Shown: piece after piece, positions 7,761 through 17,488 of the stretch
Layout: each line of letters starts with the position of its first letter
Numbering within the stretch: position 1 is the stretch's first letter
Source: Bacteroidales bacterium
GTDB taxonomy: Bacteria > Bacteroidota > Bacteroidia > Bacteroidales > UBA7332
Direction: 5' to 3'
Length of the DNA stretch: 64,000 bases
Assembly: GCA_028687995.1 (NCBI GenBank)
Contig: JAQTZA010000004.1
Location: 124,001-188,000 of the forward strand
Position numbers and translations under genes: made by a program
The notes under the pieces: model-generated
What the model was told of the DNA's origin: nothing
What the model saw: only the letters and a program-made list of their open reading frames with translations
The model's database searches: none

Positions 7761-10235
7761 ATGGAAAACTTCCCTCACTTTGTCGATGTCATACTACCAC
7801 TGCCCTTGCCGCGATATTTTACCTATTCGCTGCCCGAAGAGTTGTGGGAATCGGTGCATGTAGGCAGTCGGGTAATCGTTCCATTTGGCAAACGGAAGTT
7901 CTATACCGCTATCGCCGTCAATATTCACTACAGCGCGCCCGAAGAGTACGAAACCCGCGATGTGGTGTCGGTGCTCGACCATGCGCCGATTGTCCGTCAG
8001 CTGCAAATCAAGTTTTGGGAGTGGCTTGCCGATTATTACCTCTGCTCGGTAGGGGATGTCTATAAAGCAGCTTTGCCTTCGGGTTTGAAGCTCGAGAGCG
8101 AAACATTGCTCCTGCTCAATCCGAATGCTGAGATAGAACCGGATTCACTTTCGCCGAAAGAGATTTTGGTGATAGACAAACTTCCTGCAGACGAAAAAAT
8201 AAGCATTATCGAACTTGAGAAAGAGACCGGACTGAAAAACCTGCTTCCTGTGCTCAACGGTTTGCTCGAAAAGGAGATTCTACTCATCAGTGAGCAGATG
8301 AAAGCCGATTTTCGACCCAAACTGGAGCAATATGTTCGTCTCACGTTGCAAACCGACGAGCAAGATCGATTGAGAACACTTTTTGATGAATTATCGAAAG
8401 CACCCAAACAGCTCAATGTATTGCTCAAATACCTCGACTTGTCTCACTTTTTACAACCCAAAGAGACTCTGCGCGAAGTCAATCGCAAAGAGTTGTTGAA
8501 ACAGGCCGATGCTACTGCCGCTGTGCTAAAAGCCTTGGTAGATAAAGGGATTTTCGAAGCTTATACCAAAGAGAAAACACGACTATCGACCTACAGGCGT
8601 GAGACGGTGGATGCGATGTCGCTCAACGAACCACAGCGCAAAGCTTATGATGAAATTCATGCACAATTTTCAGAAAAAGAGACTGTTTTGCTACACGGAG
8701 TCACCTCCAGCGGCAAGACCGAACTATATATTCACCTGATACAAGAGCAACTCCAACAAGGCAAACAGGTGCTCTATCTTTTGCCCGAAATTGCCTTGAC
8801 AACTCAACTCACCGACCGCTTGCAGCGTGTGTTTGGCAATCGATTGGGCATCTATCACTCCAAATTTTCGGACAACGAACGGGTGGAAATTTGGAACAAC
8901 TTGTTGCAAGAGAAAGGTTACGATGTCATCCTTGGGGTGCGGTCGTCTGTCTTTTTACCGTTTCGCAATTTGGGATTGATTATCGTGGACGAAGAGCACG
9001 AGAATACCTACAAACAGCAAGATCCTGCTCCTCGCTACCACGCCCGCAGTGCTGCACTCGTGTTGGCTTCGATGCACAAAGCGAAAACGCTGCTCGGCAC
9101 CGCCACTCCTTCCATCGAGAGTTATCACCTCGCTTTGCAGGGAAAATTCGGATTGGTGGAGCTTAACGAACGATACGAAGGACTTCAATTGCCAGAGATT
9201 ATACCAGTCGATACCAAAGAATTGCGCCGCAAGAAGCGAATGAACGGAACATTCTCCCCACTTTTGGTGGAGAAGATAGGAGAGGCATTAGCCAAAAAAG
9301 AGCAAGTGATACTCTTTCAGAACCGCCGCGGATTTGCACCCATGATGGAGTGCAAGCAGTGTGCCTGGGTGCCCAAATGCAAAAATTGTGATGTAAGCCT
9401 CACCTACCACAAATTTCAATATCAGCTCACGTGCCACTATTGCGGATTCGTGCAGCCGATACCCAAAAGCTGTCCGGCGTGTGGAAATACCTCACTCGAA
9501 ATGCGTGGTTTCGGCACCGAGAAGATTGAAGACGAAATCAAGGAGCTATTTCCCGATGTTTCGGTCGGTCGCATGGATCTCGACACCACCCGCACCCGTA
9601 AATCGTATGAGCAACTGATTCGCGATTTTGAACAACGGAAGACCAAGATTCTAATAGGCACGCAGATGGTGTCGAAAGGTCTCGATTTTGATAATGTGAG
9701 CGTGGTGGGTATTATCAGTGCCGACTCGATGATGAATTTCCCCGACTTTCGTTCCCACGAGCGGGCATATCAACTGATGGTGCAGGTGAGTGGTCGTGCA
9801 GGTCGCAAAAACAAACGGGGAACGGTCGTTTTGCAGTGTTCCGACGAGGCGCATCCTGTCATTCGGCAGGTGATTGCGAGCGACTACAAATCGCTCTACG
9901 AAACTCAATTGGCAGAGCGACAACTGTTTCGCTACCCGCCGTTTTATCGCTTGATTTATATCTATCTAAAACACCGCAACGAACCTCTCCTGATCCAAAT
10001 GGCGGATGTGATGGCAGCCAAGTTGCGCACAATCTTCGGTGAGCGCATCTTAGGTCCCGACAAACCACCGGTGGCACGCATTCAGAATTTCTATATCAAA
10101 AAGATTGTGGTAAAAGTGGAGCAACAAGCCTCGTTGCCTCGGGTGAAAGAGCTGCTGCGCCAAGTGCAAAAAGAGATTCTGGAGACCGAAGGTTTCAAAT
10201 CTGCCCTCGTCTATTACGATGTGGATCCGATGTAA
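7761..10235 (+). CDS. priA: Primosomal protein N' (replication restart helicase)
   Basis: 3'-to-5' DNA helicase that reloads the replisome at stalled forks. Start at 7761 is chosen because the family opens with FVDVILPLPL and the seven codons before it carry the -7 box. Visible: N-terminal 3'-OH-binding domain (1-~105), Walker A GVTSSGKTE near residue 312, DEEH box near 408, then eight cysteines of the zinc module (CKQC...CKNC...CHYCG...CPACG, about 530-575) and GTQMVSKGLDF with the arginine-finger segment GRAGR. Length of ~824 residues is normal. A terminator follows. Confidence 0.96.
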   Translation: MENFPHFVDVILPLPLPRYFTYSLPEELWESVHVGSRVIVPFGKRKFYTAIAVNIHYSAPEEYETRDVVSVLDHAPIVRQLQIKFWEWLADYYLCSVGDVYKAALPSGLKLESETLLLLNPNAEIEPDSLSPKEILVIDKLPADEKISIIELEKETGLKNLLPVLNGLLEKEILLISEQMKADFRPKLEQYVRLTLQTDEQDRLRTLFDELSKAPKQLNVLLKYLDLSHFLQPKETLREVNRKELLKQADATAAVLKALVDKGIFEAYTKEKTRLSTYRRETVDAMSLNEPQRKAYDEIHAQFSEKETVLLHGVTSSGKTELYIHLIQEQLQQGKQVLYLLPEIALTTQLTDRLQRVFGNRLGIYHSKFSDNERVEIWNNLLQEKGYDVILGVRSSVFLPFRNLGLIIVDEEHENTYKQQDPAPRYHARSAALVLASMHKAKTLLGTATPSIESYHLALQGKFGLVELNERYEGLQLPEIIPVDTKELRRKKRMNGTFSPLLVEKIGEALAKKEQVILFQNRRGFAPMMECKQCAWVPKCKNCDVSLTYHKFQYQLTCHYCGFVQPIPKSCPACGNTSLEMRGFGTEKIEDEIKELFPDVSVGRMDLDTTRTRKSYEQLIRDFEQRKTKILIGTQMVSKGLDFDNVSVVGIISADSMMNFPDFRSHERAYQLMVQVSGRAGRKNKRGTVVLQCSDEAHPVIRQVIASDYKSLYETQLAERQLFRYPPFYRLIYIYLKHRNEPLLIQMADVMAAKLRTIFGERILGPDKPPVARIQNFYIKKIVVKVEQQASLPRVKELLRQVQKEILETEGFKSALVYYDVDPM

Positions 10236-10270
10236 AGTCAATTAGCATAAACCAGTTCACAAAAAAATAG

Positions 10271-10306
10271 AAAGCCATTATCTGAATGTTTCGGATAATG
10301 GCTTTT
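10271..10306. terminator. Terminator between priA and the der fragment, possibly bidirectional
   Basis: Perfect stem AAAGCCATTATC / GATAATGGCTTT with an 11-base loop. A-rich on the left and T-rich on the right, so it can serve priA on the plus strand and the displaced der end on the minus strand. Confidence 0.8.
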
Positions 10307-10326
10307 AAAAATTAGTTTTTTCCTAA

Positions 10327-10551
10327 CTACTTATCGCGGATAAATAGATTAATCTGCACTCCTTCGAAGTTCCAGTGGGCGCGGATTTTATTTTCCAAAA
10401 AGCGTTTGTAGGGATCTTTCACCCATTGAGGCAAGTTTGCAAAGAAAACAAACGTCGGAATGTAAGTGCCTGGCAACTGTGTCACGTATTTGATTTTGAT
10501 GTATTTCCCTTTGTGTGCTGGTGGCGGAAAGCTGTCGATAATTGGCAACAT
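10327..10551 (-). pseudogene. Displaced 3' fragment of der (C-terminal 74 codons)
   Basis: The 74 codons from MLPIIDSF to FIRDK* encode exactly the C terminus of the complete Der at 12596-13909. By eye about 27 of 222 bases differ and every difference is synonymous. Homology stops abruptly at about 10551, where the sequence becomes unrelated. The fragment lacks both GTPase domains and cannot be a functional Der. It looks like the former 3' end of der, or an incoming one, separated by the ~2 kb segment 10552-12595. Confidence 0.85.
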
Positions 10552-10553
10552 TA

Positions 10554-10814
10554 CCCCCTGTTTGTCGTAGCGTATAATAAACCGTAACGCGGTCGTTTGG
10601 CGAAGGCTCTGCCTTCGTCAGTGCTAAAAGCAAAGCTCCGCTTTGCAATAAAAAAAGGCAGAGCCTTAAAGATACACGTCGTAGGCGGAGCCATACGCCA
10701 AACCGAGATAAATTGAGGATGACTATTAGGCAACCATTCTGTGTTAAGAATATTTTGCGAAAACAAACTCAACGCAAAAACATTCATTACGAGTATTGCA
10801 ATATATTTCTTCAT
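10554..10814 (-). pseudogene. Truncated secreted-protein gene interrupted by a fold-back element
   Basis: Opens with a clear signal peptide (MKKYIAILVMNVFALSLFSQ) and about 16 plausible mature residues, but from residue ~36 on the reading frame runs through the inverted-repeat element at 10596-10702 (RMAPPTT... onward) and has no domain character. Probably the 5' end of a gene whose remainder was lost. It lies 9 bases downstream of the T9SS cargo gene. Confidence 0.45.
10596..10702. repeat. Nested inverted-repeat element (MITE/REP-like)
   Basis: Outer arms TTTGGCG (10596-10602) / CGCCAAA (10696-10702), inner perfect 13-base arms AAGGCTCTGCCTT (10603-10615) / AAGGCAGAGCCTT (10655-10667), and a central hairpin CAAAG-CTCCG-CTTTG (10631-10645). 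No coding capacity of its own. Confidence 0.65.
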
Positions 10815-10823
10815 GGGATTTTC

Positions 10824-12176
10824 TTAATGAATTAATAATTTTTGTCTGACTACATAGTTGTTCATATCATCCTTACACTCCAATATATAGATGCCTGACG
10901 CAAGGTTGTCAGTATTAATAGAAATGGTTGAAGTATCAGAGAATTTGACAGATTTACACGCGATCCCAATACGATTGTAGATGTTTATTGCGCCAGTGGC
11001 AGTAAGTGGGAGCATAACTTCAAGGGTATGATTCGTTTGCTTTACTCTGCTTTCGACTGGGTGTTCTCGTACTGCCATGCCACCAAATTTACATTCTTTA
11101 AAATGTGGGTTGAGATAAGATTCTCTCTCAGTCTCATAGCACAAGAGGTATGAGTAAGGCATATCTGGCATCACTCCACGATTCGTTCCCATACCTTCAA
11201 TATATTCAAATTTTTCAGGATTATTTTCACTACTATACGAAAGAACTTGCGTATTCATTCGTACATGTTTACGACCATCTTTGAAATAGATTGAATCCAC
11301 TAACGCATAAGCACGGTATTTGTCGTTAGATTTAAAATTTACGAAATAGAAATCGAAGAGTGGAATGGTGTCACCAACCCAAACAGATAAATTCATGATT
11401 TCAGTATCTTCGCTTTCTGGAATGGATTGCAAATGATAAGAGAGTTTCCCCAATATTGTGTCCTCTTTCATATATCTTGAAGGTAAATTAGTAAAATAAC
11501 CTTGTGAGTTAATTTCAATTGGGCCCCAATCTGTATATTCGTATGTGGCAATAATAGTCCATTTTGTATATTCTTTTCCAAAACAGGATTTGTAGCTGGT
11601 TTTTCCATCACAATTCGTGTATTTAGGATTTAGATAGAGCAATTGGTTGTTTTTGGAATAACAGAGTAGTTCAGTTTTTTCTCCATTGATTGACTCAAAA
11701 AGATGAGTGAAGAATCCATTCAGCGAACCAACCCCTTGAATAATCTTTGTATTCCCACCAAATGCAACAGTCTGATATGGCTTATTATTAAATAAGAGTA
11801 TAGAGCCAATCTGATCTATTTTACCCATTAGCAGTAACTGTTCATTGTCAAGCGGTTCGTACTTAAGAGAATCGCCAACATTCCATTGGAAATCATATAC
11901 CAATTTTTCGTGAGTTTTATTGGGGAAAAACACATATACTTTATTTTGAGAATCTTGCCTGACTGCTGAATAATACACTCCATCTTTTGTGACTTTGTAA
12001 TACAAAACATTACTCAAAACAGTATCACCCAAAATTTCATACCGATGAATTACTGGCGAAACAGATTCTTTCGTTACTATTTCTGACCATTTCACGTTTT
12101 TTGCAATCTGTCCAAAGATTTGAAATTGACATAAAAGCAATATCAAACCGATTAATGACCAATGTTTTGTTTTCAT
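10824..12176 (-). CDS. Secreted protein with T9SS C-terminal sorting domain
   Basis: About 450 residues. Signal peptide at ~1-22 (SLIGLILLLCQFQIFGQ). The C-terminal ~75 residues (INIYNRIG...SINTDNLASGIYILE...YVVRQKLLIH) have the pattern of the type A sorting domain (NxxG, LxxGxYxL, KLxx) that directs cargo through the type IX secretion system in Bacteroidota. The body contains two similar stretches around YLLCYETERESYLNPHFKEC and LLCYSKNNQLLYLNPKYTNC, suggesting an internal duplication; no catalytic motif is recognised. ATG at 12176 or 12182. It is the main gene of the segment lying between der and its displaced 3' end. Confidence 0.78.
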   Translation of the reverse strand: MKTKHWSLIGLILLLCQFQIFGQIAKNVKWSEIVTKESVSPVIHRYEILGDTVLSNVLYYKVTKDGVYYSAVRQDSQNKVYVFFPNKTHEKLVYDFQWNVGDSLKYEPLDNEQLLLMGKIDQIGSILLFNNKPYQTVAFGGNTKIIQGVGSLNGFFTHLFESINGEKTELLCYSKNNQLLYLNPKYTNCDGKTSYKSCFGKEYTKWTIIATYEYTDWGPIEINSQGYFTNLPSRYMKEDTILGKLSYHLQSIPESEDTEIMNLSVWVGDTIPLFDFYFVNFKSNDKYRAYALVDSIYFKDGRKHVRMNTQVLSYSSENNPEKFEYIEGMGTNRGVMPDMPYSYLLCYETERESYLNPHFKECKFGGMAVREHPVESRVKQTNHTLEVMLPLTATGAINIYNRIGIACKSVKFSDTSTISINTDNLASGIYILECKDDMNNYVVRQKLLIH

Positions 12177-12182
12177 AATCAT

Positions 12183-12524
12183 AAGTTTTATTTAGTTAAT
12201 ATCATTCTCTTGGTATCGATCTCGTTGCTATGCGTTGGTATATACCCCAGTTTTTTTTGTGTAGAAATGCATGCACCTGTGCTCGTTATTTGTTGTGACG
12301 TTTTAAAATCAACAACCTTAGATTGAATAATTAACTTAAACTATACAATATTACAGAATAACTTTTGGAAGTAAGTTAATAAAAATCTCATTTTTTTCTC
12401 ATTTTTTTCTAATCAACTATAAAGTAATACTTCGTGATATATGTAATACCTAATTGTTTATCAGTTGCTTGTGTCTGTTTTGGGTATTTTGCTGATAATT
12501 GTTGTTTTTTTCAAATTGAATAAA
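12183..12524. other. Intergenic stretch between T9SS cargo gene and der, no gene seen
   Basis: AT-rich, with homopolymer runs near 12385-12415. No coding frame, RNA gene or good promoter match was recognised. Confidence 0.5.
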
Positions 12525-12553
12525 AAATGCCCCGACAGAATAGTCGAGGCATT
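12525..12553 (-). terminator. Terminator of der
   Basis: Stem AAATGCC / GGCATTT around the loop CCGACAGAATAGTCGA (which can extend the stem), A-rich on the left so T-rich on the minus strand. Confidence 0.75.
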
Positions 12554-12595
12554 TATGATATGTTTCTGAAAACAGAATAGTCAGTTTTTTACTTT

Positions 12596-13909
12596 CTACT
12601 TATCGCGGATAAACAGATTGATTTGCACTCCTTCGAAGTTCCAGTGAGCACGTATTTTGTTCTCCAAGAAACGTTTGTAGGGATCTTTCACCCACTGTGG
12701 TAAGTTGGCAAAGAAGACAAACGTTGGAATATAAGTGCCTGGTAATTGGGTCACGTATTTGATTTTGATGTATTTTCCTTTGTGCGCTGGAGGTGGAAAG
12801 CTGTCGATAATCGGTAGCATCACTTCGTTCAATTCGCTGGTGCGAACCCGACGCTGACGGTTTTGATTAATGTCGATTGCAGTTTCTAACACTTTGAAAA
12901 TACGTTGCTTTGTAGTAGCAGAAGTCAGCACAATTGGAAAATCGGTGAACGGTGCAAAACGTTCGCGAATAGCATCTTCGAAGGTTTTTATTGCTTTCTG
13001 CGATTTATCTTCTACTAAATCCCACTTGTTGATGCAGACCACCATTCCTTTTTTATTCTTCTGAATCAGCGAGAATATATTCATATCTTGGCTCTCAATA
13101 CCACGAGTGGCATCAATCAGCAAAATGCAAACATCTGCATTCTCAATGGCTCGAATCGAACGAATAACGGAGTAATATTCAATATCTTCGGTCACTTTTC
13201 CTTTTTTGCGAATACCAGCAGTATCCACAAGGTAGAAGTCGAATCCGAATTTGCTGTATCGGGTGTAGATGGAGTCGCGCGTCGTACCGGCAATGTCGGT
13301 CACGATGTAGCGGTCTTCGTCCATAAAGGCGTTGATGATCGACGATTTACCAGCATTTGGGCGACCTACTACGGCAAAGCGAGGCAGTTCGTCTAGTTTC
13401 TCTTCCTCTAATTTTTTAGTGAATTTTGAAATCAATAAATCAAGAAAATCTCCTGAGCCCAATCCATTAATCGCCGAAAGAACAATCGGTTCACCCAATC
13501 CTAATCCGTAGAACTCAGCAGCGCCGTATTGCATTTCGTGTGTATCCACTTTGTTAGCAATGAGCAATACCGGTTTCGCAGTGCGACGAAGTATTTTCGC
13601 CACATGATCGTCAAGATCGGTGATGCCATTGGCTGTGTCCACCACAAATAGAATGACATCCGCCTCTTCGAGTGCGATGGTCACCTGTTTGTTGATCTCT
13701 TCTTCAAAAACGTCTTCGGAGTTTACTACCCAACCACCCGTGTCGATGATCGAAAATTCTTGTCCGCACCACTCCACTTTGCCGTATTGACGGTCGCGCG
13801 TGGTGCCTGCCTGTTCGTTCACAATGGCTTGACGGCTTCCGACCAAGCGATTAAATAGCGTCGATTTCCCTACATTTGGACGACCTACGATGGCAGCTAT
13901 ATTTCCCAT
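12596..13909 (-). CDS. der: Ribosome biogenesis GTPase Der (EngA)
   Basis: Essential GTPase with two tandem G domains that assists 50S subunit assembly. First P-loop GRPNVGKST at residues 8-16 with DTGG and NKVD; second P-loop GRPNAGKSS near 182 with DTAG and NKWD; C-terminal KH-like domain to residue 437, normal length. The last 74 codons exist a second time at 10327-10551 with only synonymous differences. A minus-strand TATCTTTG -7 box at 13993-14000 would give a ~77-base leader. The order yceD-rpmF-fabH-era-mntH-der on one strand suggests linked but separately terminated units. Confidence 0.97.
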   Translation of the reverse strand: MGNIAAIVGRPNVGKSTLFNRLVGSRQAIVNEQAGTTRDRQYGKVEWCGQEFSIIDTGGWVVNSEDVFEEEINKQVTIALEEADVILFVVDTANGITDLDDHVAKILRRTAKPVLLIANKVDTHEMQYGAAEFYGLGLGEPIVLSAINGLGSGDFLDLLISKFTKKLEEEKLDELPRFAVVGRPNAGKSSIINAFMDEDRYIVTDIAGTTRDSIYTRYSKFGFDFYLVDTAGIRKKGKVTEDIEYYSVIRSIRAIENADVCILLIDATRGIESQDMNIFSLIQKNKKGMVVCINKWDLVEDKSQKAIKTFEDAIRERFAPFTDFPIVLTSATTKQRIFKVLETAIDINQNRQRRVRTSELNEVMLPIIDSFPPPAHKGKYIKIKYVTQLPGTYIPTFVFFANLPQWVKDPYKRFLENKIRAHWNFEGVQINLFIRDK

Positions 13910-13992
13910 TTTATAATCTTTTTTGTTTGAATATCAATCGGATAGCCCGATTTTGAATCGTTACGACATCACTGCCTTTTTCGATTCAGCCT

Positions 13993-14000
13993 GCAAAGAT
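13993..14000 (-). promoter_or_regulatory. -7 box of der
   Basis: Minus-strand TATCTTTG fits TAnnTTTG. It lies in the 127-base gap between mntH and der. No clear -33 element. Confidence 0.4.
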
Positions 14001-14036
14001 ACAACTTTTTTGCTTCATCTCCACTAAACCAATGAG

Positions 14037-15296
14037 TTAGAATAGAGAAAGCAGCAATTTGATATTCAAAAAAGTGACGATTCCGCCAATGGTTAGTAGT
14101 ACACCAATGAGGAATTTACTATTGGCATATTTGCCCATCACTTTTTTGGAGGAAGTCAGATAAAGCTGTATAAATATGGTGAATGGTAGCTGAATACTCA
14201 GTATCATTTGTGAGTAGATGAGTCCCATGAACGGGTTAGAAATCAAGAAAATGATAATGAGCGCTATTCCCAACGAAAGGTAAACTCCCAGTCTACTGTG
14301 GTTGTCTTTCAAATCCATCGGTTCGCCAAATAGTCCGGCAAAGATAGAACCACCCGCCATTCCCGACGTGATCGTCGATGAAATACCGGCTAAAAGTAGC
14401 GCCACTGCAAACACTATAGACGCACCTTTGCCCAGCAGCGGAACAAGAATGGACCCAGCTTGTTGCAGTTCCGTGACCTGTGTGTGGTTTTTGAAAAATA
14501 CAGCAGCTGCCATAATGATCATCGCACTATTGATTGCCCAACCCACAATCATCGAAAAAAGTGTATCGTAAAATTCGTATTTAAGCTGTTTGCGAATCAC
14601 CACATCGTCTTCGAGATTCCATTGGCGACTCTGTATTACTTCGGAATGCAAAAAAAGGTTGTGTGGCATGACCACTGCGCCAAGCACACTCATGACAATT
14701 AGAATAGAGCCTTCGGGCAATGCGGGAGTCACCCAACCTCGAACAGCTTCTCCCCAACTGATGTCGGCGATGTAGAGTTCATACACGAAAGCAAAACCAA
14801 TGATAGAGACAAATCCCATAATCCATTTCTCTAGCTTGCGATAGGTATTACTAAACAGAATGAATATCACAAATACCACCATGACAATTGAGCCAATTTT
14901 AACGGGTACTTTAAAAAGCATATCGAGAGCTATCGCACCACCGAGAATTTCGGCTAATGAGGTAGAAATGGAAGCCAGCATAGCTGATCCAATCAAAGTG
15001 CGAGAAGTTGTAGGGGAAAGATATTTATTGGCAGCTTCGCTCAGGCAAAGTCCGGTAGCAATGCCGAGGTGAGCCACATTGTGTTGTAGCACGATAAGCA
15101 TGATGGTGGAAAGTGTCACCATCCAGAGCAGTGTGTACCCGAAATCGGCACCAGCTGCTAGATTCGAAGCCCAGTTGCCCGGGTCGATAAAACCAACCGT
15201 TACTAGTAAACCGGGACCAATATATCTAAGCAATTCGAGACCACCCAAATTGGGTTTATGGTCATCTTTGAGAAAATCTTTTAAAAATCCGAACAT
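14037..15296 (-). CDS. mntH: NRAMP-family divalent metal (Mn2+/Fe2+) transporter
   Basis: 419-residue inner-membrane transporter with 11 or so hydrophobic helices. The metal-site motif of helix 1, DPGN, is at residues 38-41, and the helix 6 motif MPHNLFLHS with the preceding ...GAVV is present, so both halves of the metal site are intact. The family imports Mn2+ or Fe2+ driven by protons; the metal used here cannot be told from sequence. It is inserted between era and der on the same strand. The gap upstream (15297-15389) contains two CAAGTTGAC copies and no obvious regulator box. Confidence 0.9.
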   Translation of the reverse strand: MFGFLKDFLKDDHKPNLGGLELLRYIGPGLLVTVGFIDPGNWASNLAAGADFGYTLLWMVTLSTIMLIVLQHNVAHLGIATGLCLSEAANKYLSPTTSRTLIGSAMLASISTSLAEILGGAIALDMLFKVPVKIGSIVMVVFVIFILFSNTYRKLEKWIMGFVSIIGFAFVYELYIADISWGEAVRGWVTPALPEGSILIVMSVLGAVVMPHNLFLHSEVIQSRQWNLEDDVVIRKQLKYEFYDTLFSMIVGWAINSAMIIMAAAVFFKNHTQVTELQQAGSILVPLLGKGASIVFAVALLLAGISSTITSGMAGGSIFAGLFGEPMDLKDNHSRLGVYLSLGIALIIIFLISNPFMGLIYSQMILSIQLPFTIFIQLYLTSSKKVMGKYANSKFLIGVLLTIGGIVTFLNIKLLLSLF

Positions 15297-15389
15297 CTTT
15301 TGTTTTGAGTTAACGAGTAAACAAGTTGACTAGTACACAAGTTGACGGTTAACCTAATTGGCAAATTGACACATTGGCAAATTTGCTAA

Positions 15390-16271
15390 TTATTTGCTGT
15401 CATATCCGAAATTGCGTAAGGCACGCTCTTTGCTTCTCCAGTCTTTTTCAACTTTAACGTATAGTTCTAAGAAAACCTTTTTATCGAGGAATTGTTCAAT
15501 GTCCTTGCGAGATTCTGTACCCACACGTTTGAGTGCAAGGCCACCTTTACCTATAATAATTCCTTTTTGGCTGTCGCGTTCCACGTAAATTACAGCACTA
15601 ATGTTGACCTGCTTTTCCGATTCTTTATACTGCTCTACCAATACTTCTACTGAGTATGGAATCTCTTTGTCGTAGTGTTCCAAAATCTTCTCGCGAATAA
15701 TTTCGGTTACAAAAAAACGAGTAGGACGGTCAGTCAATGCATCTTTGTCGAAAAACGGCTCAGATTCTGGCAATAGCTCTTGAATCCGTTTCAATAGATA
15801 GTCGGTATTGAATTTCTCTTTGGCCGAAATTGGAATCAATTCAGCTTTTGGTAACAACTCTAACCATTGTTGCGCCAAACCATCTAACGCTTTTGGGTCG
15901 GTAGTGTCTATTTTGTTAATCAAAAGCAGTACTGGAATTTCGAGAGCTCTCACTCGCTCCAAAAATGATTCGTTTTTGTTAACTTTTTCCACCACGTCGG
16001 TCACATAGAGCAACACATCGGCATCAATCAGCGCTGAGCGTGAAAAGCTAAGCATCGACTCTTGCAATTTATAGTTAGGCTCGAGCACGCCCGGGGTATC
16101 CGAATAGACAATTTGCACGTCTTCTGTATTCACAATCCCCATGATGCGGTGACGCGTGGTTTGCGCTTTCGAGGTGATGATGGAGATACGTTCGCCAACA
16201 AGGGCGTTCATCAAGGTCGATTTTCCGACGTTTGGGTTTCCAACGATGTTGACAAATCCTGCTTTGTGCAT
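15390..16271 (-). CDS. era: GTPase Era
   Basis: Binds the 3' end of 16S rRNA and aids 30S maturation at the membrane. G1 GNPNVGKST at residues 11-19, DTPG (G3), NKID (G4), and a C-terminal KH domain with GIIIGKGG. 293 residues, the usual length. Downstream of fabH on the same strand, separated by 130 bases containing the fabH terminator. Confidence 0.97.
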   Translation of the reverse strand: MHKAGFVNIVGNPNVGKSTLMNALVGERISIITSKAQTTRHRIMGIVNTEDVQIVYSDTPGVLEPNYKLQESMLSFSRSALIDADVLLYVTDVVEKVNKNESFLERVRALEIPVLLLINKIDTTDPKALDGLAQQWLELLPKAELIPISAKEKFNTDYLLKRIQELLPESEPFFDKDALTDRPTRFFVTEIIREKILEHYDKEIPYSVEVLVEQYKESEKQVNISAVIYVERDSQKGIIIGKGGLALKRVGTESRKDIEQFLDKKVFLELYVKVEKDWRSKERALRNFGYDSK

Positions 16272-16349
16272 ATATTTTTAGATAAGAGATTAAAGAACAA
16301 AGATTGATTATTCCTAAATCACATGTGATAAATTTATTCGTAAAGATAA

Positions 16350-16379
16350 ACAAAAAACGCATCCCGAAAGAGATGCGTT
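16350..16379 (-). terminator. Terminator of fabH
   Basis: Stem AACGCAT / ATGCGTT (extended by TC/GA) with a short loop; six A on the plus strand give a T run on the minus strand, about 22 bases past the fabH stop. Confidence 0.8.
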
Positions 16380-16401
16380 CTATTTGCGAAATATTTTGAG
16401 T

Positions 16402-17400
16402 CTATTTTCCGTCGTATCCCCATTTCAGATAGATGGCTCCCCAGGTGAATCCGGCACCAAAAGCAGAGAGGATAATATTGTCTCCCTTTTTTAGTTGCGG
16501 TTCCCATTCCGAGAGGCAAAGTGGCAGTGTAGCTGCACTTGTGTTGCCATATTTCTGAATGTTGATCATTACTTTTTCTTTTTCAAGTCCCATGCGATTG
16601 GCTGCTGCATCGATGATACGCATATTTGCTTGATGAGGCACAAACCATGCAATGTCGTCGTGTGTCAATTGATTACGTTCCATTATTTCGGCTGAGACGT
16701 CAGACATACGAGAAACCGCATATTTGAATACTACTTGACCTTCTTGATAGACCGTGTGTAAATTATTGTCAACTGTATCATGCGAAGCAGGACAAGCCGA
16801 TCCACCTGCTTTTAGTTGCAGGTTAGGAATACCTACGCCATCGGTACAAAGTATTGAATCGAGTACACCAAAATGCTCTTCGGTAGGCTCTACAAGTACT
16901 GCAGCCGAAGCATCTCCGAAGAGAGGACAAGTTGTACGGTCGGTGTAGTTGGTGATAGACGACATTTTTTCAGCAGCTACCACTATCACTTTCTTGTAAC
17001 GTCCAGCTTTAATAAAAGCAGTCGCTGTTTCTAACGCGAACAAAAATCCCGAACATGCGGCCGAAAGGTCGTATGCAAATGCATTCTTGATACCATTGCC
17101 TTCGGCAATCATAGCAGCTGTTGAAGGAAAAGTGAAGTCAGGCGTTGAGGTAGAACAGATAATGAGTTCAATTTCCTCTGGTTTGGTTGCTGTTTTTTCT
17201 AACAATGATTTTACGGCACGAACACCCATATATGACGATCCAACACCCTCTTCTTTCAATATTCTTCGCTCCTTAATTCCGATACGTGACATGATCCACT
17301 CATCGGTGGTATCAACCATGGTCGAAATTTCGTTGTTGTCAAGAATATAGTCGGGAACGTAAGATGCTACACCAGTAATTACTGCATTCAAATCTTTCAT
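16402..17400 (-). CDS. fabH: 3-oxoacyl-[acyl-carrier-protein] synthase III (KASIII)
   Basis: Condenses acyl-CoA with malonyl-ACP to start fatty acid synthesis. Catalytic triad visible: Cys116 in AACSGFLF, His in VPHQANMR near residue 257, Asn in YGNTSAA near 287. 332 residues, normal. It follows rpmF, from which it is separated by a hairpin terminator; the usual plsX between rpmF and fabH is absent here. Confidence 0.95.
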   Translation of the reverse strand: MKDLNAVITGVASYVPDYILDNNEISTMVDTTDEWIMSRIGIKERRILKEEGVGSSYMGVRAVKSLLEKTATKPEEIELIICSTSTPDFTFPSTAAMIAEGNGIKNAFAYDLSAACSGFLFALETATAFIKAGRYKKVIVVAAEKMSSITNYTDRTTCPLFGDASAAVLVEPTEEHFGVLDSILCTDGVGIPNLQLKAGGSACPASHDTVDNNLHTVYQEGQVVFKYAVSRMSDVSAEIMERNQLTHDDIAWFVPHQANMRIIDAAANRMGLEKEKVMINIQKYGNTSAATLPLCLSEWEPQLKKGDNIILSAFGAGFTWGAIYLKWGYDGK

Positions 17401-17417
17401 TGTGTGATAATTAGAGC

Positions 17418-17452
17418 CAAAAAAAACGCCCTAAAATAGTCTCATTTAGGGC
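17418..17452 (-). terminator. Terminator between rpmF and fabH
   Basis: Perfect stem GCCCTAAA (17428-17435) / TTTAGGGC (17445-17452), with eight A on the plus strand giving a T run on the minus strand. It would partly uncouple fabH from the yceD-rpmF transcript. Confidence 0.8.
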
Positions 17453-17488
17453 TATATTTTTAAAAAAACAATAACAGATATAATCAAA

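Noticed and set aside
10388-10648. 86-codon minus-strand frame across the der fragment boundary
   Set aside because: A different frame from the der homology and it runs through the fold-back element; no signal or domain.
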